Assembly (NCBI RefSeq): GCF_024753255.1
Contig: NZ_JANUHA010000021.1
Location: forward strand, 1 to 64,000
DNA from: Massilia agri
GTDB taxonomy: Bacteria > Pseudomonadota > Gammaproteobacteria > Burkholderiales > Burkholderiaceae_D
Direction: 5' to 3'
Length of the DNA stretch: 64,000 nt
Shown: positions 34,174-44,600 of the stretch, in pieces
How positions within the stretch are numbered: position 1 is the stretch's first letter
Layout: every line of letters begins with the position of its first letter
Notes under the pieces: generated by a model
What the model was told of the DNA's origin: nothing
Seen by the model: only the letters and a program-made list of their open reading frames with translations
Databases searched by the model: none
Position numbers and translations under genes: made by a program

Positions 34174-35403
34174 TCAAAACCAAAGGCGCACTCCCACCAC
34201 CGCCTGGACTTCGCTCCGGTCGCCGCCACGCTGTCGCGTGTAATCAGCGGTTCCGCCGAACTGGCGGTTCCAGGTGACGCCGATGTATGGCGCGAACTTG
34301 CGCGTGATTTCGTAGCGCAGCCGCAGGCCCATGTTGATGTCGGATAGGCCTTTCCCAGTGGCCCGCTCGGGATCCGCGCGGCTGTACAGGTTCGCGCCCA
34401 GCTCGGGCTCGAGGATCAAACGGGGCGTGAACAGGATTTCGTACTTCACATTCAGGCGCGCGGCGAGGCCGCTTCCGGGCCGCCAGTACGCGGTGGCCTC
34501 GGTCTCGAACCAGTAAGGGGCCAACCCCTGCACCCCGACGGCAAGCCAGTTCCTTCCGCCACCCTCACCGCTGTCGTGCCGCACACCCAACTGGGTACTC
34601 CAGAACGGTGCGAATGCCCGGTCCCACAGTAGCTCGGTGCGGGACGAATCGAGCGAGCCGCCCCGGCGCTCTCCCTCTACCTTGAGCCAGGCCTTGTTGT
34701 AGTCATTGCCATACCACGCCTCGGCTTCGAGGTTCTGACCGTGTTCGCCATCGCCCCTGGCTGCTTCGAGCTTGTCGACCAGTACCTTCCCGAACGGAGC
34801 GTTGTCGTTCATTTCGTGGTTGCCGAAGTTGGCGTGGCGAGTCCCCTCGTTATAGGCGTTCGGATCCCGGGAGTCCGGCGGAGGGTCGCCTCCCTGCATG
34901 GGTCCCATTCGCATGGCATGACCTGCCATGACGCCCTCCGGGCCTGCCGCGCGTTCCTGGCCACCGCTTCCTGCTGCGGGAACTGCGCCGTGTCGCATGG
35001 CTGCATGATCCATGCCGGGCATGGCCCTGGTTGCCGGCTGGGCCTGCGGCTTCGCGGGAGTTGCTGCTTGTGCTGCGTGACCCGTATGGCCGGTAGCGTG
35101 ACCCTGGTGTTCCGCCGCCTGCGCTGGCGGGGCCTTCTGCGCTGCGACTGGAGTGTTCGCATGCACGGCATGGCCAGCAGCATTCGACGCAGCCGGATTG
35201 GGCGGTGTCTGCTGCGGCGACTTCTTGCTGGCCGGCGCGGGTGTCCCGTGTCCCATCTTCGAGTGGTCCATGGTCGACATGTCGTGACTGCCGGTAGACT
35301 GGGGCGGCTGGGTTGGAGCTGCCGTCTGTGCTGCAGCGTGCGCCGCAACCAGGCACGCCAGCACGAGCGCGCAAGGCGCAGGCTTGATCGATGGGTTTTT
35401 CAT
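34174..35403 (-). CDS. copB: CopB outer membrane copper resistance protein
   Basis: A 409-residue CopB. After the signal peptide comes a long low-complexity Met/His-rich region (HDMSTMDHSKMGHG and HAMRMGPMQGGDP), expected to bind copper. The second half is a beta-barrel domain with WYGNDYNKAWLKVEGERRGG, LELGANLYSRADPERATGKG and the aromatic end VVGVRLWF. The start at 35403 overlaps the copA stop (ATGA) and is favoured by the signal sequence. The protein pairs with CopA in the pco/cop system and probably passes copper through or binds it at the outer membrane. Confidence 0.92.
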   Translation of the reverse strand: MKNPSIKPAPCALVLACLVAAHAAAQTAAPTQPPQSTGSHDMSTMDHSKMGHGTPAPASKKSPQQTPPNPAASNAAGHAVHANTPVAAQKAPPAQAAEHQGHATGHTGHAAQAATPAKPQAQPATRAMPGMDHAAMRHGAVPAAGSGGQERAAGPEGVMAGHAMRMGPMQGGDPPPDSRDPNAYNEGTRHANFGNHEMNDNAPFGKVLVDKLEAARGDGEHGQNLEAEAWYGNDYNKAWLKVEGERRGGSLDSSRTELLWDRAFAPFWSTQLGVRHDSGEGGGRNWLAVGVQGLAPYWFETEATAYWRPGSGLAARLNVKYEILFTPRLILEPELGANLYSRADPERATGKGLSDINMGLRLRYEITRKFAPYIGVTWNRQFGGTADYTRQRGGDRSEVQAVVGVRLWF

Positions 35404-37166
35404 GATACGACCACCTCCCTGAACATCCCGGCTTCCATGTGGTACAACAGATGGCAGTGGTAAGCCCAATGGCCGGGCGCATCGGCCGTGACCCGGTAGG
35501 TGATCCTTTGCGCCGGCTGTACATTGATCGTGTGCTTACGAACCTGGAATTTCCCGTCGGGAGACTCCAGCTCGCTCCACATGCCATGCAAGTGGATCGG
35601 ATGGTTCATCATCGTGTCGTTCACGAGCACGATGCGCAGCCGCTCCCCGAACCGGAAGCGGATCGGCAAGGATTCCGAGAATTTCTGGCCATCGAACGAC
35701 CACATGAAGCGTTCCATGTTTCCGGTCAGGTGAAGCTCGATCTCGCGGCTCGGTTCCCGTGGATCGACCGGCCCGCCGATCGTGCGCAGATCGGCATAAG
35801 TCAGGACGCGCCGGCCGTTGTCGCGCAGGTTGACGCCAGGGTCGTCGAGGTTGGTGCGCGGCATATCGACGTGCATGTCGACGCCCGGCCCGTATTCGGT
35901 GCGCGCATGCGTCACCTTCGGCGGATGGCCCGCTGCCGGCGCGCCGGCCGCTGGCATCTGCGCATGCCCACCCATCGCATGGCCGCCCGCGGCCCCCGAA
36001 CCATGCATGCCTGACATGGCCATCGCACCCATCATGTCGGTCATGCTGAGCCACTGGGCCTCGTCCATCTCGGGCACTGGAGCCTGCATTCCCGGCCGTG
36101 GTGCCAGCGTGGCGCGGACGAAGCCCGAGCGGCCGATCGACTGTGCAAAGATGGTGTACGCCATGTCGTCTCGTGGCTCGACGATGACATCATAGGTTTC
36201 GGCGACCGAAATCCGGAATTCATCCACAGTGACAGGTTCGACTTCCTGTCCGTCCGCGGAGACGACGATCATTTTCAAACCCGGGATGCGCACGTCGAAG
36301 ATGGTCGTCGCGGCGCCGTTGATGAAGCGCAGGCGCACTCGTTCGCCGACGCGGAACAGGCCGGTCCAGTTCATCTCTGCTGTGGAGCCGTTGATGAGGT
36401 AACGCAGTGCCCCGCTGATATTCCGGCTGGCCGTCACATCGCTGAAGTCGGTCGGCATCATGCGCATCTGGTTCCACATCTTGCGCTTGTCCACGGCCGC
36501 AGCGAATCCCATGCTCCGCACGTCCCGGATGAACTCGCCGAAGGTGGGCTGTTTGTTGTTGAAGAAGTCGCTCATCTTCTTCAGGTTGGCCAGCACCCGC
36601 TCCGGCTTCTCGTCCGTCCAGTCCGACAGCATCACGACATAGTCGCGCTCGGCCTCGACCCACTCGCCGGCTTTCGGGAGTACGACGATCGGGCCGTACA
36701 AGCCGAGCTGCTCCTGAAGTCCAGAATGGCTGTGGTACCAGTACGTACCGCTCTGCTTGACCTCAAACCGGTAGGTAAATGTCTGCCCTGGCTGGATCCC
36801 GGCGAAACTCAGACCCGGCACCCCATCCATGTCGGCGGGGAGAAGGATGCCGTGCCAATGAATCGAACTGACTGCCGACAACCGGTTGGTCACCCGAATC
36901 GTGACGGTATCGCCCTCGTTCCAGTAGAGGGTGGGCGCCGGCACCTGGCCATTGACCGCAATGGCGATGCGGTCCGCTCCGGTGAAGTTGACGCGCATCG
37001 GTCCGATCTCGAGATCGAAACTGGTACCGCGAAGATGGCGCCTGTCCTGCGCGGCAAACAACGCGCCAGGGCTGAAGCCCGCGAGGCCTATCGCTGCGCC
37101 GATCCCTTGCAGGAAGCGGCGGCGCCAGCTGCTTGCGCAGCCGTGAGTAACTACTGAACGTTTCAT
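35400..37166 (-). CDS. copA: CopA multicopper oxidase, Tat-exported
   Basis: A periplasmic Cu(I) oxidase of 588 aa with a Tat signal (RRRFLQGIGAAIGLAGF). Copper motifs are HWHG (103-106), YHSHSG (144-149), HPIHLHGMW and HCHLLYHMEAGM. Between them is a Met-rich loop, DMMGAMAMSGMHGSG, with GGHAMGGHAQM, typical of CopA and PcoA, which bind several extra copper ions. The start at 37166 has GAGAA upstream and begins the Tat peptide; the frame extends upstream without support. It is the first gene of a copA-copB-csp operon. It is the longer type; the shorter oxidase is at 14617. Confidence 0.94.
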   Translation of the reverse strand: MKRSVVTHGCASSWRRRFLQGIGAAIGLAGFSPGALFAAQDRRHLRGTSFDLEIGPMRVNFTGADRIAIAVNGQVPAPTLYWNEGDTVTIRVTNRLSAVSSIHWHGILLPADMDGVPGLSFAGIQPGQTFTYRFEVKQSGTYWYHSHSGLQEQLGLYGPIVVLPKAGEWVEAERDYVVMLSDWTDEKPERVLANLKKMSDFFNNKQPTFGEFIRDVRSMGFAAAVDKRKMWNQMRMMPTDFSDVTASRNISGALRYLINGSTAEMNWTGLFRVGERVRLRFINGAATTIFDVRIPGLKMIVVSADGQEVEPVTVDEFRISVAETYDVIVEPRDDMAYTIFAQSIGRSGFVRATLAPRPGMQAPVPEMDEAQWLSMTDMMGAMAMSGMHGSGAAGGHAMGGHAQMPAAGAPAAGHPPKVTHARTEYGPGVDMHVDMPRTNLDDPGVNLRDNGRRVLTYADLRTIGGPVDPREPSREIELHLTGNMERFMWSFDGQKFSESLPIRFRFGERLRIVLVNDTMMNHPIHLHGMWSELESPDGKFQVRKHTINVQPAQRITYRVTADAPGHWAYHCHLLYHMEAGMFREVVVS

Positions 37167-37429
37167 AAGGTTCTCCGATTCGACATGCGACTTCTGGCAC
37201 AGTACACAGTAATCTGCTCGATTCGGCCCAAACGTTCCCCATGCCGGTAACCAGGGACGCGGACACACCTGCCCCGCGGCGGATAGCCAACAGGGCACGA
37301 CTCGATTGTTTGATCTGATTTGTTTGAACGCGTGCCCGGTCAGGTTGACTCATTCGCGCAGGCGCGAGCGCAGGCACGGGCCGGTCTTCCGCAAATCAGG
37401 AACGCATCGCCGGCGTTAGCCGTGAAGGA

Positions 37430-37873
37430 TTACGCCGCGATTGACGCGGCAGTGCGTGGGGGGCGTTCGATCCGGGCAGGAATATGCCCGGGGAACGAAG
37501 GCAAGGAAAATTGCAGGGCAGTGCTGACCGCTTCCTCGACCGCAGTCACGGCCATTACAGGCGGTGGCGCATAGGCGCCGATGGAGCAATTTGCACAGGT
37601 GCCGCAGCCGGATCGCGCGTGCGCGCCGTCATCGTCGCAGTCTTCATCCTGCGCTGCGACTCTCTGCGCCGGCGCGGCGGCATGATCGTGCCCGCCATCT
37701 TGTCCCTCACCGGCCACCGTCGCCTCCATCGGCATGCCAGCGGCATGGTCAGCGTGGGCGGCCAAGGGATGATGCGCCATGCCGCACTCGAACCTCGCCA
37801 CTCCCGCAATGCTCTGCAAAGGGAGGGAGACGATGAGTAGGCACAAGAAAAATGTTCGAAGCCTGGCGCGCAT
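37430..37873 (-). CDS. CopL-like exported His/Cys-rich protein
   Basis: A 147-residue protein from the ATG at 37873. It has a signal peptide (FFLCLLIVSLPLQSIAG), the segment CGMAHHPLAAHADHAAGMPM, and a Cys cluster, CGTCANCSIGAYAPPPVM. It is similar in plan to the product of 12274-12702 and to CzcI. Such proteins lie upstream of copA in many species and are needed for or modulate copper-inducible expression. The frame extends further upstream, but only this start gives a signal peptide. Confidence 0.65.
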   Translation of the reverse strand: MRARLRTFFLCLLIVSLPLQSIAGVARFECGMAHHPLAAHADHAAGMPMEATVAGEGQDGGHDHAAAPAQRVAAQDEDCDDDGAHARSGCGTCANCSIGAYAPPPVMAVTAVEEAVSTALQFSLPSFPGHIPARIERPPRTAASIAA

Positions 37874-37935
37874 ATGGTCAATGTAGCATGCTCCCGGCAT
37901 AGCGTGCACACAATTCCGTGGCGCTGCCCGCGCGG

Positions 37936-38080
37936 CTCTTCGCCGCACTCACCCAGTTCGCCAGCGTCCCTTTCGGGATCCCGATCCGCTGGGCCGCTTC
38001 CTCCTGAACAATCCTTGCTCCAGCAGCTTCACCGCCTCGGCCCAGAAATCCGGCAGGTATGTCTTCGAGTTCTTGAGTTT
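37936..38080 (-). mobile_element. Remnant of an IS3-family orfA (transposase helix-turn-helix)
   Basis: Reading the minus strand, KLKNSKTYLPDFWAEAVK and LLEQGL are in one frame and QEEAAQRIGIPKGTLANWV in the next. Together they are the N-terminal helix-turn-helix part of an IS3-family OrfA. The rest of the element is gone and the frame is broken near 38010, so it is a decayed fragment. Confidence 0.75.
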
Positions 38081-38208
38081 GCTCCTTCCGACAAGACACG
38101 ATCAATAATTCCTCGTCACACCCTGCATGCCTGGGGCAGATACGGCGTTTCCATGAAGGCCCATTCAATTGACAAAGACATAGGGCGAGCCTAGACTTCG
38201 AACTGACC

Positions 38209-38613
38209 ATGAGACTTCCACGCACATCTCGACTAATTGCCGCGACAATAGTGCTGTTCAGCATATTGTTTATGCAACTCGCTGTGTCGGCTTATGCGTG
38301 CCCAGCGCTGGGTCTGGGGCATGACCGTCAGATGACCTCGTCTGTGCAGACAATGCCAGCCGATATGGTCCCATGCGAAGACATGGATAAGGAACAGCCG
38401 AATCTGTGCCATGCGTCCCACCAGACAGCTAAGCAATCGCTCGACAAGCCTGCGACGCCACCTTTGGCAGCTTTCGTTGCTGTCGGCTACGGTCTTCCGA
38501 TAAACCTGGAAGTAATTTCATTCGAGCGCTTTCTCGGCAGGTCAGCTCCTGCTTTCCTCGCGCGCGCGACGGCTCCGCCTATAGCCATTCGCAACTGCTG
38601 CTTCCGAATTTGA
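38209..38613 (+). CDS. Small exported protein at the head of the cus operon
   Basis: A 134-residue protein with a signal peptide (LFSILFMQLAVSAYACPA). The mature segment has PADMVPCEDMDKEQPNLCHASH, at residues about 50-71, and SLDKPATPPLAAF. This Cys/His stretch and the position before cusC are typical of small proteins with no assigned name in Burkholderiales cus operons. Metal binding is plausible but not shown. It is 74 bp before the cusC start. Confidence 0.7.
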   Translation: MRLPRTSRLIAATIVLFSILFMQLAVSAYACPALGLGHDRQMTSSVQTMPADMVPCEDMDKEQPNLCHASHQTAKQSLDKPATPPLAAFVAVGYGLPINLEVISFERFLGRSAPAFLARATAPPIAIRNCCFRI

Positions 38614-38687
38614 TCCTTCAGTCTGCTTGATTCCTCATCGCTACGCGTCGGCGCGAGCGATGTTACTCAATGCATTCTGGAGGTTTC

Positions 38688-40031
38688 ATGCTTTCCCGAG
38701 ATATCAAAGCGCGCCACCCCGCGCCTCGTCCGGCTGTTCGGCCTCTCCGAGCAGTCCTCTTTGTTGTATTCACAGTATCGGTCGTCGTTACCAACGCCAC
38801 CGTTGCCAGCGAACGGGTACTGTCGCTGGTTGAAGCCCAGCAGCAGGCAGTCGAGCGATCCCGATTGTTGGCGGCGAAGGACCATGCTGTCCAGTCTGCA
38901 CGGGAGATGTCAGTCGCTGCCGGTCAGCTCCCCGATGCGGTCCTGAAGCTCGGTGTCGACAATCTACCGATCAATGGACAAGATCGCTTCAGCATGACGC
39001 GCGACTTCATGACGATGCGACGCATCGGCGTGATGCAAGAGCTGACGCGTACCGACAAACGTCGCCTGCGTGCGCAACGATTTGAACGCGAAGCGGAAAA
39101 GTCGGTGGCGGAAAAATCTGCCACGACCGCGACAATCGAACGCGAGACCGCACTGGCCTGGCTGGACCGTTACTACGCCGAAGCAATGTCGACCGCAATA
39201 GCCGAACAGCTAGATCAGGCGAAGCTCGAGATCCAGGCGGCGGAGTCGGCGTATCGGGCCGGCCGGGGCAACCAGGCAGACATCTTCAACTCACGAAGCG
39301 CATTCGCTTTCCTGGAAGACAAGGCAAGCGATATCAGGCGCCGCATCGGCAATGCCAACATCGTGTTGGCCCGATGGATTGGCGACGCGGCTCAGTTGCC
39401 GCTCGGCGACAAGCCGGCAGTCGACTCCATCCGCCTCGACGAGGCTACACTCGAGGCCCAACTCGGACACCATCCGGAACTTGCCGTGCTTGCCAAACAG
39501 GAAGACATCGCAACGACAGAAGCGCAGCTTGCAAAGGCGAACAAGAAGGCGGACTGGAGCATCGAGGTCGCAGTCCAAAAACGCGGTCCAGGGTATTCGG
39601 ACATGGCATCGGTCGGCCTTTCGGTGCCCCTGCAGTGGGACCGGAAAAACCGCCAGGACCGCGAACTGTCGTCGAAGCTGGCCCAGGTCGAACAAGCAAG
39701 GGCGGAACGCGAGGACGCGCTGCGCGCCCATGTCGCTGAAGTGCGGGCCATGTTGAACGAGTGGCATACAAACAGGCAGCGACAGATCCGCTACGAGCAA
39801 GAACTGATCCCTTTTGCTCGCTCCAGGACAGAAGCGTCGCTTGCCTCTTACCGTGGCGGCAAGGCCACGCTGGCAGACGTCCTCGTGGCGCGGCGCAGTG
39901 AAATCGATGTGCGCTTGCAGGCTTTACAGCTCGGGCAGGAAACCGATCGCCTGTGGGCGCAACTTAATTTTCTTTTTCCGCAATACGGCCATACCCAGCC
40001 ATTGAGAAGCAGGGCGAACAAGGATTTTTAA
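38688..40031 (+). CDS. cusC: CusC-type outer membrane factor (TolC family)
   Basis: A TolC-family outer membrane channel of 447 aa from the ATG at 38688 (TGGAGG just upstream). It has an N-terminal signal sequence and the long amphipathic helices of the periplasmic tunnel, for instance QDRFSMTRDFMTMRRIGVMQ near residue 104 and AAESAYRAGRGNQADIFNSR. There is no lipobox Cys, unlike E. coli CusC. The next gene begins immediately after the stop, so CusC, CusB and CusA are produced from one transcript. Together they form the Cu(I)/Ag(I) export complex. Confidence 0.88.
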   Translation: MLSRDIKARHPAPRPAVRPLRAVLFVVFTVSVVVTNATVASERVLSLVEAQQQAVERSRLLAAKDHAVQSAREMSVAAGQLPDAVLKLGVDNLPINGQDRFSMTRDFMTMRRIGVMQELTRTDKRRLRAQRFEREAEKSVAEKSATTATIERETALAWLDRYYAEAMSTAIAEQLDQAKLEIQAAESAYRAGRGNQADIFNSRSAFAFLEDKASDIRRRIGNANIVLARWIGDAAQLPLGDKPAVDSIRLDEATLEAQLGHHPELAVLAKQEDIATTEAQLAKANKKADWSIEVAVQKRGPGYSDMASVGLSVPLQWDRKNRQDRELSSKLAQVEQARAEREDALRAHVAEVRAMLNEWHTNRQRQIRYEQELIPFARSRTEASLASYRGGKATLADVLVARRSEIDVRLQALQLGQETDRLWAQLNFLFPQYGHTQPLRSRANKDF

Positions 40032-41636
40032 ATGAATGCTAGAAAATTAACAACTGTACTGCTAGTGGCTGCGGCACTGAGCGCCGCCGGGTACGGCCTC
40101 TACAAGTTTGGTATGAATCGCGGGATGGGGATGTCCCCTGCTCCACAATCGGCGCCCTCCGCCCAAGAAGCAGGTGCAGATCAAGCTACTGGACGCAAGG
40201 TGCTTTATTGGCATGACCCGATGGTCCCGGGCCAGAAATTCGACAAGCCGGGCAAGTCGCCGTTCATGGATATGCAACTCGTTCCTGTGTATGCCGACGA
40301 GGCTGGCGATGAGGGCAGTGTCAGCATCAGCCCACGAGTGGAACAGAACCTGGGTATCCGTACCGCCGAAGTCACGAAGGGCAGGCTTGCCTCCAGCGTG
40401 GAGGCTGTCGGCAACGTGGCTTACAACGAGCGTGACGTCGCCGTCGTGCAGGCGCGCAGTAACGGCTACGTCGAGCAGCTCTTCGTGCGCGCACCCCTCG
40501 ACCAGGTGAAAAAGGGGCAGCCCCTGGCGGCTTTGTATGTGCCTGACTGGGTCGCAGTGCAGGAAGAATATCTGACGGCCAAGCAGATGAAAGGTCCAGG
40601 GACGGACGGCCTGGTGGAGGGCGCGCGGCAGCGTATGCGCCTCGCCGGGATGACGGACGCGCAGATCCGAGGTGTCGAATCCAGCGGCAAGGTGCAGCCT
40701 CGGGTAACCATCAGCGCGCCCATCAGTGGTGTCGTTGCAGAGCTCGCAGTTCGTGAAGGGATGACCTTCGCCTCCGGCGCTCCGATGTTCCGAATCAATG
40801 GGCTCAGTACAATCTGGGTCAACGCCGAGGTGCCCGAAGCGGCGGCGGCTGAAGTACGTCCTGGCACCAGAGTCGAAGCCCGTACCCCCGCGCTGCCAGG
40901 CACTGTCTTACATGGCAAGGTCAGCGCAATCTTGCCTGAAGTTGAAGCGACTACACGCACATTGACGGCGCGTGTCGAACTCGCCAATCCACAGCAACGC
41001 CTGGTGCCGGGTATGTTCGCGACCGTAAGCTTCACGCCGGCAGCCAGCGCGGAAACCTTGATGGTCCCGACGGAAGCGGTGATCCAGACAGGTACACGCA
41101 GTGTTGTGATGGTCGCTCAAGGTCAGGGCAAATTCAGCCCTGTCGACGTCCAAACCGGCCGCGAGAGCAATGGCCAGACTCAAATTCTCAAAGGTCTCGA
41201 CCTTGGGCAAAAAATCATTGTCTCGGGTCAGTTCCTGATCGATTCGGAAGCCAGCCTGAGAGGTACCACGAACCGGCTAAGCGGCCCCGTGCCAACCGAA
41301 GGCAATCAGCAAACCGCTGGCCCGACGACGCATCGCGCTCAAGGCAAAGTCGAGGATATCGACAAGGATGAAATTACGCTTTCGCACGATCCGATCCCAA
41401 GCATGCAATGGCCGGCAATGACGATGGGATTCAAGGTGCCGGTGGCGGGCGCACCGAAAAATCTGGCAATCGGCGATACGGTGAACTTCGAGTTCCAGCA
41501 AACCAAGGACGGCTCGTTCCAGATCACCAGCATTTCCCCTGCTGGACCGTCGATGCAGGGCATGGGTGACATGGGCGCCGCCGCTATCAAGCATGGCGCC
41601 CACACTCCTGCCGCTATGGGAGACGCAAAGAAATGA
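40032..41636 (+). CDS. cusB: CusB-type membrane fusion protein with C-terminal CusF domain
   Basis: A periplasmic adaptor of 534 aa. After one membrane anchor comes a heavy-metal-binding segment (LYWHDPMVPGQKFDKPGKSP, about residues 57-76, then FMDMQLVPVY). The barrel-sandwich and helical hairpin of the MFP family follow. Residues about 436-515 form a CusF-like domain with DEITLSHDPIPSMQWPAMTM containing the His, Trp and Met ligands. E. coli has CusF as a separate protein. This fusion is common in Burkholderiales CusB and brings the chaperone to the pump. The stop overlaps cusA (ATGA). Confidence 0.93.
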   Translation: MNARKLTTVLLVAAALSAAGYGLYKFGMNRGMGMSPAPQSAPSAQEAGADQATGRKVLYWHDPMVPGQKFDKPGKSPFMDMQLVPVYADEAGDEGSVSISPRVEQNLGIRTAEVTKGRLASSVEAVGNVAYNERDVAVVQARSNGYVEQLFVRAPLDQVKKGQPLAALYVPDWVAVQEEYLTAKQMKGPGTDGLVEGARQRMRLAGMTDAQIRGVESSGKVQPRVTISAPISGVVAELAVREGMTFASGAPMFRINGLSTIWVNAEVPEAAAAEVRPGTRVEARTPALPGTVLHGKVSAILPEVEATTRTLTARVELANPQQRLVPGMFATVSFTPAASAETLMVPTEAVIQTGTRSVVMVAQGQGKFSPVDVQTGRESNGQTQILKGLDLGQKIIVSGQFLIDSEASLRGTTNRLSGPVPTEGNQQTAGPTTHRAQGKVEDIDKDEITLSHDPIPSMQWPAMTMGFKVPVAGAPKNLAIGDTVNFEFQQTKDGSFQITSISPAGPSMQGMGDMGAAAIKHGAHTPAAMGDAKK

Positions 41637-44600
41637 TCGCCAAACTCATTCGCTGGTCGATCCTGAATCGCTTCCTGGTACTTCTGGCAACAGTGGGGAT
41701 CACGGCGTGGGGCATCTACGCGTTGCAGCGTACTCCGCTCGACGCCCTGCCTGATTTATCCGACGTGCAGGTGATCATCCGCACATCCTACCCGGGCCAG
41801 GCGCCTCAACTAGTCGAGAACCAGGTCACCTATCCGCTCACTACGACAATGCTGTCGGTGCCGGGCGCGAAAACGGTACGCGGCTATTCCTTCTTTGGCG
41901 ATTCCTTCGTCTACATCCTGTTCGAGGACGGCACCGACCCGTATTGGGCGCGCTCGCGTGTACTGGAATACTTGAATCAGGTGCAGTCGCGCTTGCCGCC
42001 GCAGGCGAAGACCTCGCTCGGCCCCGACGCTACGGGAGTTGGTTGGGTCTACGAATACGCACTCGTCGACCGCAGTGGCAGGATGGACCTGTCGCAATTG
42101 CGCGCGTTTCAGGACTGGTTCCTCAAGTACGAGCTCAAGACGGTCGCCAATGTGTCGGAAGTCGCAAGCCTGGGCGGCATGGTGCGGCAATATCAGATCG
42201 TACTCGATCCCGCGAAGCTTCGCGGCTACAACATTGCGCATGGCATGGTCATCGACGCGGTGCAGAAGGCCAACCAGGAGGCCGGCGGTTCAGTGCTCGA
42301 GCTGGGCGAAGCCGAATACATGGTACGTGCGAGCGGTTACCTGCAGTCGCTCGACGACTTCCGCAAGATTCCCCTGATGACTTCGGAGGCCGGTGTTCCC
42401 GTCCTGCTGGGTGACGTCGCGCGAATCCAGCTGGGTCCGGAAATGCGACGCGGCATCTCCGAGCTCAACGGCGAAGGCGAGGTTGCAGGTGGCGTCATCG
42501 TCATGCGCTCAGGGAAAAATGCGCTGGAGACTATCGATGCGGTGAAAGCGAAACTGGCGGCTCTCAAGCCAAGTCTGCCCCCTGGAGTTGAGATCGTTCC
42601 GACCTACGACCGATCGCACCTGATCAGACGGGCGGTAGACAATCTGCGCGACAAGCTGGTCGAGGAATTCGTCGTCGTTGCAATTGTGTGCGCAATCTTC
42701 CTGTTCCATTTGCGCTCGGCGCTAGTTGCGATTGTCACACTGCCGATCGGTATCTTAATCGCCTTCATCGTCATGCACTACCAGGGGGTAAACGCGAACA
42801 TCATGTCGCTCGGCGGTATCGCGATTGCGGTGGGCGCGATGGTGGACGCCGCCGTGGTCATGATCGAGAACGCGCACAAGCATATCGAAGTGTGGAACCA
42901 CGCTCATCCGGGGACGAAGCTGGAAGGAGAAGATCGCTGGCGGGTCATTGGAGATGCAGCGGCCGAAGTCGGGCCGGCGCTGTTCTTCTCGCTGTTGATC
43001 ATCGTGCTGTCGTTTATTCCAGTGTTCACGCTGGAGGCGCAAGAAGGCCGCCTGTTCTCGCCGCTTGCGTTCACGAAGACCTACTCAATGGCAGCGGCGG
43101 CAGGGCTGGCTGTGACCTTGATCCCGGTACTGATGGGCTACCTGATCCGCGGACGCATTCCCGAGGAGCACAAGAACCCACTGAATCGCTTCTTGATTGC
43201 CGTGTACCGCCCCTTGCTCGATGGGGTGCTGCGCTTCCCCAAGGCGACGCTGATCGCGGCCGCTGCGATTGCCCTTGTGACCGTGTGGCCGATGACGCGG
43301 CTCGGCGGGGAATTCATGCCGCCTCTTGATGAAGGCGACCTCCTGTACATGCCTTCGGCGCTGCCAGGACTGTCGGCAGGCAAAGTGTCGCAGCTGCTCC
43401 AGCAGACTGACCGCTTGATCAAAACCGTACCCGAAGTGCAAAGCGTGTTTGGCAAAGCAGGGCGGGCCGAGACGGCAACCGACCCTGCGCCCCTGGAGAT
43501 GTTCGAGACCACGATTCAATTCAAGCCCAGGGATCAATGGCGCTCAGGAATGACCACGGACAAGCTGGTGGAGGAACTGGACAGCGTAGTCAAGGTGCCT
43601 GGACTTTCCAATATCTGGGTACCGCCGATCCGGAACCGCATCGACATGCTGGCTACGGGCATAAAGAGTCCGGTCGGCGTCAAGGTGGCCGGTAGCAGCC
43701 TGCAGGAAATCGATCGCGTTGCCAGTGAAATCGAAAGGATCGTCAAGAAGGTTCCGGGCGTGTCATCGGCATTGGCTGAACGTCTCAATGGAGGACGCTA
43801 TATCGACGTCAACATCAGCCGCGACCAGGCAGCCCGGTACGGCCTGAATATCGCCGATGTGCAGAGCGTCGTCTCGGCGGCAATTGGCGGTGACAACATT
43901 GGTGAGACCGTGGAAGGCCTGCAGCGCTTCCCGATCAACGTCCGCTATCCGCGCGAGGTCCGGGATTCCATCGAAAACCTGCGGCAATTGCCCGTCCTGA
44001 CGCCGCGCGGGGCACAGATTCGCCTGGGTGATGTGGCAGAGATCCGCATCAATGACGGCCCACCCATGCTCAGGAGTGAAAACGCGCGCCTGTCCGGTTG
44101 GGTGTACGTCGACATTCGAGGACGCGACATGAATTCGGTGGTGCGCGACATGCAGCAGGTTGTCGCGAAGGAGGTCAAGCTGCAACCGGGGTATTCGATT
44201 TCCTGGTCAGGTCAGTTCGAATACCTGGAACGCGCCAGTGCGAAGCTCAAGTTCGTGGTGCCGGCAACGCTATTGGTAATCTTCATCCTTCTCTACATGA
44301 CATTTAAGCGCTTTGACGAGGCCATCCTCATCATGGCGACCTTGCCGTTCGCACTGGCCGGCGGTATCTGGTTGCTCTGGATACTTGGGCACCACATTTC
44401 GGTCGCCAGCGCGGTGGGCTTCATTGCACTTGCAGGCGTTGCGGCAGAATTCGGGGTGATCATGCTGCTCTACCTGAAACATGCCTGGGAAGCCCGCCTG
44501 GCGGCAGGAAAGGCGTCGGAAGCTGATCTGTTAGACGCTATTCGCGAGGGCGCGGTTCAACGTGTGAGGCCAAAGGCAATGACCGTCGCGGTCATCATTG

